The notes beneath the pieces are model-generated. The model searched no databases and had not been told where the DNA came from. It was given only the letters and a program-made list of their open reading frames with translations. A stretch of DNA of 34,806 nucleotides from Saccoglossus kowalevskii (taxonomy: Eukaryota; Hemichordata; Enteropneusta; Harrimaniidae): NCBI RefSeq assembly GCF_000003605.2, contig NW_003123903.1, forward strand, positions 244,420-279,225, given 5' to 3'. The stretch's first letter is position 1. Every line of letters starts with the position of its first letter. Of this stretch, positions 13,701 through 24,400 are shown one piece after another. Both the position numbers and the translations under genes were made by a program.

Positions 13701-16039
13701 TGTGATTCCCGGAAGTTTAGTTTACTAATAAGCAAGTTTTGTAAATATACACACAGGGCAATGAGGATTTATCGAAACGTTTACAGCGCCACAGTCGTGG
13801 CTCCACGCCGTGTTCGAACTGGGTTCCACGTGACACATGACAACCAGTGTTTGTTTCAGACACATTTAGAATAAACTGAGTTTTCTGTTTCGTGAAAAAC
13901 AACGCGACCTTAGTCACCGATGTGTAATCAAATACACGAAGCCGGAGGGCGAATTCCGGCACTTACCACTATTACAAAATTGATCAGTTCGCCCGGCTAA
14001 CTGCACAGCTTTTGTTGGTTTAGTTTACTGCATGATAGGAACCTTCAAAGAGAAATGTCTCGCGAAGAGTCGATGTAAAAAGAACGCGTCTTTCAACCAC
14101 CTGTGTGATCAGATGACAAACGCTGCAGCTTTAAATATTACTACACGCATGACATTGACTGCACTACTGGAATCGCTGAAAGTTATTATGCTGAATATGT
14201 ATATGATAAACAAAAAATTATCACCAATGAGAATAGTCAATGAAATGAAAAGTAACGACAAAGCATATACCAACTCAGCTTATGTAGTATTCCAATACAA
14301 AATGGCGGTTTCAGTATTTGTCTAACTACTGTTGGTCAGTGGAAACATGCTGCACGTTGTCGTCAGAACAGGACACTTTAGTTAAGAAACAACGTTCACT
14401 TATATGGGGAGTAGGTTCAATGTTGTGTGTTTACAACGCACAATTATTAATGTTGTTTCGAATTAACCAAGGTATTTCTTGTTGCTGTGCTTATGCAACC
14501 CTACACCCCCCCAAAAAACACCTTGAAAAATATCAGCTGTTTGTGGTTATCAGCGAAGTTGTTTTGCGAAAACTGTGTGTTCATCTTACCCAGGGAAACA
14601 CTTAATACCTTAAAACAAGATTGTATAAGGGGAAAAGGTTAAGTGTTGTTGACAACAATCCATTTCCAGGACCAACATCTTCCAACATAGATACAACTTT
14701 TCTCACTTCCCTCACTACTAGTACTTAAGATCAAATTGGTGACAATGGTGAGTAGGTGTTTATGAAGTCATAGTGACGAAAGGAGCATATCATTTGCGTT
14801 TACACAGAAAATTCCGCTAAAATAGAAATTGGCTCACTAGTGAAAGTTAATGTTGCACCAATAGACCCAACATCTGCCAAATCCACGATGGAAGACTGTA
14901 TTAGTGATCACATCATAACTAGCTACGATCTATGATGAACAAAGATGGCGGTTGTGACTGCGTACTATAATATCATGTTATACTGAAAATCCACAAATGA
15001 CGATTAGAAAGTCGGTCACAGTCAATCCTTTTTATGTGATTAAATAAGCAAAGATGGCTGCCGAGTGGAAATTATCATTCATATCACTACAACGCCTCCA
15101 TCTTCGATCATGAGGAAGGGGGGGGGTGACAATAACAGGTTCACATATTATAGGTCTATTTGCTTGCTAGTTTGATTTATATCTTATATTTGACTGCACT
15201 TATATCTGCAATCAGACGCATTTGTGTACAGCTGCAATGGGTTGAGTAACATGCACGACTTTGCCTTGATTGTCTATCATCACTATAACATGGCAGTCAT
15301 GTGATATCTTATCTTGCTCTCGTCTAGAATTCTAAATTCAGAGAACAGCAGATAGCGTCATTATAAGATGATGTCTCCAAGATCAGTCCAAAATTGCTAA
15401 CATACTGCGCAACCGACTGCATGCATCGAGTACAATTAGTTCTGGTCACAACCCGGGGGCACACGTTCGTTTTAAATTCGACTAATTTGCATTAATCACG
15501 TAACATCACAGTTGGATAGGCGTTATATATATATATTGTAATTTTCCTTGGATAGGAGTGTTTTCTCTGTTAAATACAAATTAAATACAATAAAAAACAC
15601 GTCAAAAAACGTAGGAAACCAGAAGCTACGAGCTTTGGAGAAAATGGAGATTCTACGTTCTTCTACGTGCATAACACTAAATTAAAGGTGTTTATTGTGT
15701 TATAAAGTTTATAGTGCCGGGTTATAAGAGAGGGTGGTCACGCAAAGAGCTGTATGCTATTTTTGTCCAATTCTCTTATTATGGAATTGTAATAACGATG
15801 GTCTGAGTACAACACGTATGACACGCAATAAACTCGGTGCTCCAAGTGTGGACACCTACTGGGCACCTTCTCAACAGTCTACGGGGCAAAACACAATCAG
15901 TCGCAAAACCGTATGATATTGGATTACGCGAAAAGAAATATAATAACATAATTATATTAAAGCTGCAAAGTAGCTTTGTCGGGTCCAATTGTGAAGGCTA
16001 TGCCCTAATATGTATGTTATTTTCATAAACAGATGTTCA
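10765..16039. other. CpG-rich flanking DNA with no recognisable gene
   Basis: If the segment at 10537..10764 is a first exon, its promoter would lie at the left end of this stretch; no clear TATA box is seen there. A short hairpin TGTCAC-GGGAG-GTGACA lies near 12360. Frames at 14032..14325 and 14318..14605 (plus) show no domain features and look like chance. Confidence 0.5.
13593..13615. repeat. (TGTT)n microsatellite
   Basis: Five to six TGTT units. Confidence 0.85.
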
Positions 16040-16420
16040 TACACGCCGCAAGTTGATCGGATAAAGCAGTCCTGAGTAACAGATCCGCCAAATTTTGGCC
16101 ATTTTTAGAGAAATGTTTGCGGCCAAACTATGATACTGATAAACATTGTTTTATTTTTCGCAGCATAAGCTTTGGCCTTACATGTTACAAGCAACACATG
16201 ATGAATTTGATCGGTTAAGTACTCATAAGTAACAAATTACCCAAATTGTGACAATTTTTGCCAAAAATCTAAGATGGCGGCCAAAGCATATGCCTGATTC
16301 CAATTATTTTATTTTTCTCATAAACGCTACACCATGTTGATCGGTTGAAGCGCTCCTGAGAAACAAATGTTTTGACATTTTGGCAAAAATCCGAGATGGT
16401 GGCGAATTAGTGTCCGAGAG
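16040..16420. repeat. Three degenerate repeats around TTGATCGG
   Basis: TTGATCGGATAAAGCAGTCC (16053), TTGATCGGTTAAGTACTCAT (16207) and TTGATCGGTTGAAGCGCTCC (16337) are each followed by GAGTAACA-like sequence. The last two then read GCCAAAAATCTAAGATGGCG or GGCAAAAATCCGAGATGGTG. Spacings are 154 and 130 bp. This is an old tandem repeat or transposon remnant. Confidence 0.65.
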
Positions 16421-16805
16421 AGTATAAGAAAGAAAGAAATTTCAGAAGTCAATGCTGTTCTGGTTCTAGGACGACAAGGAAACGGCGGAAGAAAACAACG
16501 GAACAAAAACAATAGGGTTTAAACGGACCTTAATACGTGGGTATGAAATATAACATAAAGGTTACATAGCATGCATGTAAATAATTGCGTACATGTATTA
16601 TGTTTAACCCGCCAAAAACATTTTGGCACACGGAGAAATTCAATTATAATTTCTAGCGGGCTGATATTTTTTCGTTAATTCAAATATTTTGGCAGGTAAC
16701 ATTTCCATATGATCAACAGTATGAGTTTCCGGTGTATTTGATCTCTTTTATATGTTTTATATTGGACTCAATTCACTTATAATAATGTGTTTATTCCACA
16801 CTATA

Positions 16806-17077
16806 TGTTACTATATGTCCAAAAGTACACACAGCAGTACCAACAAATATACAAGGGTTGAGAGAGCACACAGGACAAAATAAGTAATATATGTCATGAT
16901 ATGTAAACAACAAAGCATGTTAACTACTAACATATGGCAATTGACCCTGTACACACAGGAAGTCCTCATTATGCAAATTATGTAACCTTGTTTACTTATA
17001 CTTGTTTGGAGTTGAATAAATCAGTTCTTAGTAGTAGTAGCTAGAGACAGTGTCTTTGTCAATTAATAAACATAACA
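16806..17077 (+). repeat. Putative 5' LTR
   Basis: It begins TGTTA and ends TAACA immediately before the primer-binding site, the usual short inverted ends. Internally it has ATGCAAAT (16971), a TATA-like TTACTTATA (16992) and AATAAA (17015-17020). The right boundary is firm. The left boundary rests only on the TGTTA match, because no second LTR is present for comparison. Confidence 0.6.
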
Positions 17078-17089
17078 TGGTATCAGAAG
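17078..17089 (+). other. Putative retrotransposon primer-binding site
   Basis: TGGTATCAGAAG follows the LTR end directly. It resembles the complement of a methionine tRNA 3' end (TGG from CCA), with mismatches to the usual animal initiator tRNA. Confidence 0.55.
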
Positions 17090-17334
17090 TGCTGATTCCT
17101 GCATGACAGTTGTTTGAAACTCACCATAGAGAAGTGACAACAGGTTGAGCTGAAGAGGAAGAACTTCTGAGAAAATCTTTTAAAAAGCGAGATTTTCAGA
17201 GTCACCCAAGATCAAGCTACAACAGTGCAGAGAACAAAGAGAACAAAGGACTTCACAACAAGATACTGTGACCTTTTGAAAAGAACAAAGACGACTGAGA
17301 AGTAAGTGTTTCTAGAAGTCATTCATGGTAAATT

Positions 17335-17736
17335 ATGGCACACAATAATTTTAGACAACCACCAGAAATGGATTTTACCACTGAAGGCAATAAGGCTGAA
17401 AGATGGAAACAATGGAGGAAAACAGTAGAGTCGTATTTAGATGTTGGTATGGCAGACAAAACTGATGCTGAGAAAAGCAAAGTTATTCAGTACATCATAG
17501 GCCCTGAAGGTAGGGAAATCTTTGAAACTTTTGAGTTCACTGAAGAAGATGATGACAAAAGCACTGTACCAAAAGACATCCTAGACAAGTTTGAAAAACA
17601 TTTCGCCTTAAAGAAAAGCCTTGTAATTTCTCGTCACAAGTTCAACACTAGAAATCAAGGAAGAAATGAATCCATTGATGATTTCGTCACAGCACTAAAT
17701 ATTAGCAAAGGATTGTGCATTTGGCACAATGCGTGA
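17335..17736 (+). pseudogene. Gag N-terminal part of Ty3/gypsy-type element, broken
   Basis: The frame starts MAHNNFRQPPEMDFTTEGN and has the gypsy Gag pattern of tryptophan- and charge-rich helices (WKQWRKTVESYL), VIQYIIGPEGREIFETF, KFEKHFALKK and RHKFNTRNQGRNESIDDFV, as in K02A2.6-like gypsy elements. It is a capsid-type structural protein of the particle. After DDFVTAL the expected motif is displaced by one extra base near 17710. A TGA at 17734 ends the frame, a further two extra bases lie near 17737, and IRDRI follows before the gap. The frame is therefore interrupted twice, and the copy is likely dead unless these are assembly errors at the gap edge. Confidence 0.75.
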
Positions 17737-17767
17737 TATGAACTGATTCGTGACAGAATAATATGTG

Positions 17768-18269
17768 NNNNNNNNNNNNNNNNNNNNNNNNNNNNNNNNN
17801 NNNNNNNNNNNNNNNNNNNNNNNNNNNNNNNNNNNNNNNNNNNNNNNNNNNNNNNNNNNNNNNNNNNNNNNNNNNNNNNNNNNNNNNNNNNNNNNNNNNN
17901 NNNNNNNNNNNNNNNNNNNNNNNNNNNNNNNNNNNNNNNNNNNNNNNNNNNNNNNNNNNNNNNNNNNNNNNNNNNNNNNNNNNNNNNNNNNNNNNNNNNN
18001 NNNNNNNNNNNNNNNNNNNNNNNNNNNNNNNNNNNNNNNNNNNNNNNNNNNNNNNNNNNNNNNNNNNNNNNNNNNNNNNNNNNNNNNNNNNNNNNNNNNN
18101 NNNNNNNNNNNNNNNNNNNNNNNNNNNNNNNNNNNNNNNNNNNNNNNNNNNNNNNNNNNNNNNNNNNNNNNNNNNNNNNNNNNNNNNNNNNNNNNNNNNN
18201 NNNNNNNNNNNNNNNNNNNNNNNNNNNNNNNNNNNNNNNNNNNNNNNNNNNNNNNNNNNNNNNNNNNNN
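17768..18269. other. Assembly gap (502 unknown bases)
   Basis: A run of N. It interrupts the LTR element. The true length is unknown, and open frames crossing it have no meaning. Confidence 1.
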
Positions 18270-19008
18270 CCATGACAACACTCTGTATATGTCAATCTCA
18301 ATTTTCTGGCTATAACAGAATTTAAATATAATATCAACATGTGAACTGAAATATAACCATCATGCTCTGTATTCGTAGAGTATGTACTATATTCATCAAG
18401 TCTGTCTTGTTGCCTTCTTGGGTAGAATCCCATATCTGATAATCTCACTCATTTCCATGGTTACAAGAGTCCAGGATGTTCTGAGTTACCAAGTCCATTA
18501 ACTAGTTTGACTGACATACAAATATACAGAAATGCAAACCATCACAATGAATACATGTTTTCAATGAGATTATTATATCTTTCTCATTGATGTAACCTGT
18601 ATTTTTATCTATTTAAGAAAGTAAAGTGGGAGTTAACATATACATGTACAAGGTTTAAAACAATATACAACTAAAATAAAAACAAAATTTACAATACAAC
18701 AATATATACATGTGTCTTGGACAATTGTAGGTTTAACATGAAACCAGAAAATATAACCAGAAAATATAAAATGTTTTAAAATAAAAATACAACCAAGAAA
18801 TAATTCAAGATTTTGTATAGTTGATAAACCACTGTCTTTCAGTCCCTGGCTTCAAAGAAGGAGTACGATTGTAATCCAATGTACATGCAAAGAAATAATT
18901 GAATGCTCTCTATATATATCAAACTATACGAAAATGAAAACTTTAAGTTTTGATACTGAGATTGATAACTAAAAAAAGAAAGTAGACATATTAAAATAAA
19001 CAACAGAC
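18270..19008. other. AT-rich single-copy DNA between the gap and the tandem element
   Basis: Nothing coding is visible. A-rich segments with AAACCAGAAAATATAA-type short repeats occur near 18740. No LTR or other retrotransposon sequence is recognisable on this side of the gap. Confidence 0.5.
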
Positions 19009-19664
19009 TACTGTAAAACGACTAATTTTCACTGGGTTTAAATTTCGCTGATTTACCATTCCAGGCATATTCAGTGACATTTAAATTAAAGGTTTTATCA
19101 TTTAGATAATGTGTTCTATGCTTAATTTTACATATTCACTTGGTTTTAATTTAGCGCATTTTCCTGTCAGTGAAATAAACAAAATTAAAACCCAGTGAAT
19201 AATTAATCCTTTTACAGTATGATCAGCTTTACGCATTGTGAATGGTCCATGACAGACGACTGTAAAATGACTAATTTTCACCGAGTTTAAATTTCACTGA
19301 TTTACCATTTCAGGCATATTCAGTGGATTTTAAATTCACAGTTTTATCATTTAGATAATGTTTTCTATGCTAAGTTTTACATATTCACTGGGTTTTAATT
19401 TAGCACATTTTCCAGTGAGTAAAATAAGCCCAATTAAAACCCAGTGAATAATTAATCCTTTTACAGTATGATCAACTTTACGTTTAAATTTCACTGATTT
19501 ACCATTTCAGGCATATTCAGTGAGTTTTAAATTCAGTTTTTGCATTTAGATAATGTGTTGTTTGCTAAATTTTACATATTCACTGGGTTTTAATTTAGCG
19601 CATTTTCCAGTCAGTGAAATAAGCAAAATTAAAACCTGATAAATAATTAACCCCTTTACAGTAT
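19009..19664. mobile_element. Three tandem copies of a terminal-inverted-repeat element
   Basis: Copy 1 (19009..19220) starts TACTGTAAAACGACTAATTT and ends TAATCCTTTTACAGTA, inverted ends of roughly 36 bp that also include the CACTGGGTTTTAATTT motif. Copy 2 is 19258..19469. Copy 3 (about 19482..19664) lacks its left end. The spacer GATCAGCTTTACGCATTGTG plus AATGGTCCATGACA follows copy 1 and recurs after copy 3, so flanking DNA was amplified with the element. It lies in the 3' flank of MEGF8. Confidence 0.8.
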
Positions 19665-21173
19665 CGATCAGCTTTACGCATCGTGAATGGCCCATGACAT
19701 ACTATTCAATACATGTCATATCTGGGAACTGAGAGACTGTGAATAAATCAACCATAAATTACAGACTGAAATCTGTTTAAATTGAGTACTCTATACAATA
19801 AGCCTCTAGGTGAATTCATTGATAGTAAATGCAAAGGTTCAACTGTGAAGTATGGTAACAGAATGGTCATCACGTCAACCTCAAGTTTTTCCAGTTAGAA
19901 AAGTATGAGAATGTTGACATGGATAATTTTATTAGTTGGAATTACATATTATTGTTAACAGATTAATTTTAGCAATTTGATGATTTTATAGTATTCGTGA
20001 AACCAAAATATCTTGCAAAATTGAAATGATTTACAGTATAGAAAGTAGGTAATTTGTGTGAAAAGGTATCTTATTGGTTCATATATGTCACATGGTAAAA
20101 TAATCAGCCAATCACAGTTTTACCAAAATAATCAACATATGGAACAGTTTCATATTCATAATTTACAGTTGCATTTCTGATTAATTCTAAATATAGCATG
20201 AAATTTAGCGAGGTTGTTGGTTAATGATTCAAAACTCATGATTTTTTTGTTGGGCAACAACCACATCAAGTACCCTGGTAGTAATAATATGCAAATAAAA
20301 CAACCCTGGAAACAAAAATGTCCTCATAGCTTAGCCCCCACTCTGGTGACCATTTTGAAATCTTCACATAATTAGGCAACTAAACCAGTCTGAAGTTTAT
20401 CATTTCGGACTCACTGTAGGAAAAATCCTTACAAAACTATAGAAAATTCTGGTGTGAAAAATGAGCTATTGCTAAATGCTTAAAATTATGTACAATATCC
20501 CAGGACCCTAAACTGAATATTCTTGTCCAATCCATTCTGCATAAACAGGTTAGTATACAATAATTAACAATTGGTGTTCAATTTGATCAAGATTTGTAAT
20601 ATAGTTTTTCAACCCCTTCTTGTAACCTTCCCCAAAATAGTCCAGTTGTTTCCATAGCAACTAATACAGATCAGTGTTTGCAACCTATGATTGAATCTGT
20701 AAACAATATCGTATTTGCCTAGCCATTTTGGTAGGAAACAGAGTTTTTATTCAAAAATGTATTCCAAATGTACTTTAACATATTTTGGCCATTGCAACAA
20801 TGTCTGTCTTGACCCTACCAAAAAAACTACTAAAAATAAGAAGAGTTTTTATTTTTCACTTTTCACAATTTTTTTTTTACCAAAAATGAACATGCAGGAC
20901 CCAGCGTAGAAACTTTAATGAAAATAATGTTGTATGACGGAAAAGCACCATGTTTTTTTGATACTTGGTGGTACTCGGCTCATCTAATATGACCCTCTGA
21001 ATGTCTGCATTTTTCAACAAAAATGATTGCTAATTTGTAAATTTTTTGTTATTTTGAGCTAAATAGACATAATTTTCTGTTGGCTACAGTTTTTGCTCAA
21101 ATTATACAGATTTTTATGAATGGTGGCAAAATTAACGAGACGTTCAAAGGGTGATACAGACTGAAAACTATTA
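19665..21173 (-). other. MEGF8: 3' flank and probable 3' UTR of MEGF8
   Basis: AT-rich, with candidate poly(A) signals at 20848 and 20746 on the minus strand. The UTR probably takes up the 21173-20830 part or more. A small plus-strand frame at 20715..20909 has no recognisable features. Confidence 0.45.
20848..20853 (-). terminator. Candidate polyadenylation signal AATAAA
   Basis: AATAAA on the minus strand about 320 nt past the MEGF8 stop codon. A second AATAAA is at 20746-20751 and a CATAAA variant at 21113-21118. Any of these could end the transcript; the sequence does not decide between them. Confidence 0.35.
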
Positions 21174-21410
21174 CTACACATGCACGGGAACCCTGGGAGG
21201 CTGCATCCTCATATGCATGCTTGGTTTCGGCCGTGGTGGTGGTCGTGTTTCAGTCATGCGATTAGGTGAGCGTAGTATCACTAGTGAGGACCCCAAGCAG
21301 CCCCGTACTGGAGCAGTGCTACCACCAGGAAGGCAGAACATAACAGTAGTTACTGCCGATATGCCATCATCAGTCGGCTCCGCTGCTAGTGGATATATTT
21401 TAAACGCCTC
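21174..21410 (-). CDS. MEGF8: MEGF8 terminal coding exon: conserved cytoplasmic tail
   Basis: 237 nt including the TAG stop at 21174-21176. Acceptor TTTTAATTCACAG, phase 0. It reads EAFKIYPLAAEPTDDGISAV, then LPGGSTAPVRGCLGSSLVIL, matching the vertebrate MEGF8 tail pattern EPT(E/D)DG...LPGG...CLGSALV. It ends in a methionine/arginine/proline-rich stretch and PVHV. It contains internal methionines but no initiator, since it starts at a splice site. It is much shorter than the vertebrate tail after this block. The assignment rests on the motif match, the good acceptor and the correct phase. Confidence 0.9.
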   Translation of the reverse strand, partial: EAFKIYPLAAEPTDDGISAVTTVMFCLPGGSTAPVRGCLGSSLVILRSPNRMTETRPPPRPKPSMHMRMQPPRVPVHV

Positions 21411-24400
21411 CTGTGAATTAAAATAAATAAATATGAAATTATTGTTGTTATTACATTATAACCCATCTGGCACTGAAAACAATAGAATGTAGCATTCCAC
21501 AAAACAATTGAATGTAGAATTTCATAAAACAATGAAATGTAGTATTCCATAAAAAAAATAGAATGTATCATTCCTTAAAATAATAGAATGTAGCATCCCA
21601 TAAAACAATGGAATGTAGTATTCCACAAAACTGTGGCAGTGTGATATCATCAGTAAATGTGGCAGTGTGATATCATCAGTATTTGTGTAGGGGTGTCATC
21701 AGTAAATGTGGCAGAGTGACATCATCAGTATTTGTGTAGGGATGTAATCAGTAAATGTGGCAGAGTGACATCATCAGTATTTGTGTAGGGATATCATCAG
21801 TAAATGTGGCAGTGTGATATCAGTATTTGTGTAGGGATGTCATCAGTAAATGTAGCAGTGTGATATCATCAGTATTTGTGTAGGGATGTCATCAGTAAAT
21901 GTGGCAGTGTGATATCAGTATTTGTGTAGGGGTGTCATCAGTAAATGTGGCAGAGTGACATCATCAGTATTTGTGTAGGGATGTCATCAGTAAATGTGGC
22001 AGTGTGACATCATCAGTATTTGTGTAGGGATATCATCAGTATTTGTGTAGGGATATCATCAGTATTTATGTAGGGATGTCATCAGTATTTATGTAGGGAT
22101 GTCATCAGTAAATGTGGCAGTGTGATATCATCAGTATTTGTATAGAGATGTCGTCAGTAAATGTGGCAGTGTGATATCATCAGTATTTATGTAGGGATGT
22201 CATCAGTAAATGTGGCAGAGTGACATCATCAGTATTTGTGTAGGGATGTCATCAGTAAATGTGGCAGTGTGATATCATCAGTATTTGTGTAGGGATGTCA
22301 TCAGTACGGTATTTATGTTGGGATGTCATCAGTAAATGTGGCAGTGTGATATCATCAGTATTTATGTAAGGATGTCATCAGTAAATGTGGCAGAGTGACA
22401 TCATCAGTATTTATGTAGGGATGTCATCAGTATTTATGTAGGGATGTCATCAGTAAATGTGGCAGTGTGATATCATCAGTATTTATGTAGGGATGTCATC
22501 AGTAAATGTGGCAGAGTGACATCATCAGTATTTGTGTAGGGATGTCATCAGTAAATGTGGCAGTGTGATATCATCAGTATTTATGTAAGGATGTCATCAG
22601 TAAATGTGGCAGAGTGACATCAGTATTTGTGTAGGGATGTCATCAGTAAATGTGGCAGTGTGATATCATCAGTATTTATGTAGGGATGTCATCAGTAAAT
22701 GTGGCAGTGTGATATCATCAGTATTTATGTAGGGATGTCATCAGTAAATGTGGCAGAGTGACATCATCAGTATTTGTGTAGGGATGTCATCAGTAAATGT
22801 GGCAATGTGATATCATCAGTATTTGTGTAGGGATGTAATCAGTAAATGTGGCAGTGTGATATCATCAGTATTTGTGTAGGGATGCCATCAGTATATGTGG
22901 CAGTGTGACATCAGTATTTGTGTAGGGATATCATCAGTATTTGTGTAGGGATGTCATCAGTAAATGTGGCAGTGTGATATCATCAGTATTTGTGTAGGGA
23001 TGTCATCAGTAAATGTGGCAGTGTGATATCATCAGTATTTGTGTAGGGATGTCATCAGTAAATGTGGCAATGTGATATCATCAGTATTTGTGTAGGAATG
23101 TCATCAGTAATTGTGGCAATGTGATGTCATCAGTATTTGTGTTGGGATGTCATCAGTAATTGTGGCAGTGTGATATCATCAGTATTTGTGTTGGGATGCC
23201 ATCAGTAATTGTGGCAATGTGATGTCATCAGTATTTGTGTAGGAATCTCATCTATAAATGTGGCCATGTGATTTGTGCAGTCAGTAATGTTGGGAAAATT
23301 CAGAATATGAAAAGAAAGTTAAAAAGTGTTTTCTTAGGTAAACAACAAAAGATATTTTACACACCTCTGGTGGAGGGCTCTTTGGTCTTGTTAATGAGTC
23401 ATGACCTCTCCTGGATAACTTAGGGAGTCTATTATTGGGCCTCCTAGGTGGTATTATAGGTGAAATGGCCGACTTCACTGGATCAATAAAAACAAGTACT
23501 TTTGAAAATGGCCTACTAGCCATATTTTCCATTTCAACTGCACGCCTTCTGCGATCACGGCGACTGTCAAAAAACAGTTTAACTTTCCAAATAATGACGC
23601 AGAGTGCAAGGAAAAGGAAGAAACAAGAAAAGAAAACAGAGAAAAAAACAAACAAGTCAATGTGTGGCTGATCTTGTCGGAAAGTTAGGATTCCATGAGT
23701 CTCATTTTGACTGAATTCCTCCTTGCTGAGTAACACAATGTAGAATTTACGAGTCTCCAGCTCGTGTGGAACATGTGGAAATGTAACCACTAATCTATTC
23801 CTCAAACTATACACAATAAGAAACGTAAACGGGTTGTGGATCGTCACAAATGTATTCAACCCATCAGCGTAGATTTCAAGTAAGTCATTCACAATGCTTT
23901 GCTGTGTGGGTGGAGCGGTGATTGCATCCGTGGTTTGTGTCTCCCTAGCATAACGATGGTCTTCATCACGTCGACGACGACTGTGTTCCCAATATTGTTT
24001 ATCATCAATGTTTATAATATGTCTTCCATTGTTGGGGTCGGGAGTTACAACCCACGTGTCTTCCGAATAAGATAAATAGACATCAAGTGCACCAACAGTC
24101 ACGTCAATAAGAAGACGTATATCAACATTTGTGTACTTCGGTTGGATAGCAAAGAAAACACTCTTGCCTCCTGGAAGAGGCTTAGGGGGTGTTGCTGTAT
24201 CACACTCTGAAATAAAAAACACAACATTATATAACATGTATGAAGTGGCTCATAAAGTGGCTCTGTCACCTGCACAAGACAGACTTGATTACATTTCATT
24301 TGGATGATTTCTGCTTCAAGTGTCAAGGCGCACCAAGCAACAAGATGCAGGTAATTAGTAATGGTCTCGGCATTCTGATTGGTCAGTCAAGTTTTCATTT

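Larger units (their letters stand above)
16806..17767 (+). mobile_element. Ty3/gypsy-type LTR retrotransposon, 5' end only
   Basis: In order: a 272-bp LTR, a TGG-initiated primer-binding site, a leader and a gag start, after which the sequence runs into an assembly gap at 17768. No protease, reverse transcriptase, integrase or 3' LTR is visible on the far side of the gap, so the element is truncated or the rest is unassembled. It is almost free of CpG, unlike the DNA to its left. Confidence 0.75.

Noticed and set aside
17655-18448. Long frames crossing the run of N
   Set aside because: The frames are open only because unknown bases cannot encode a stop.
23281-23364. Read-through C-terminus of the membrane exon (CKISFVVYL...)
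   Set aside because: A donor after PPPE joins in phase to the exon with the conserved MEGF8 tail, so these residues are probably intronic. An alternative retained-intron form cannot be excluded.
23435-23671. Plus-strand 78-codon frame over the membrane exon
   Set aside because: Antisense shadow of the strongly supported MEGF8 exon.
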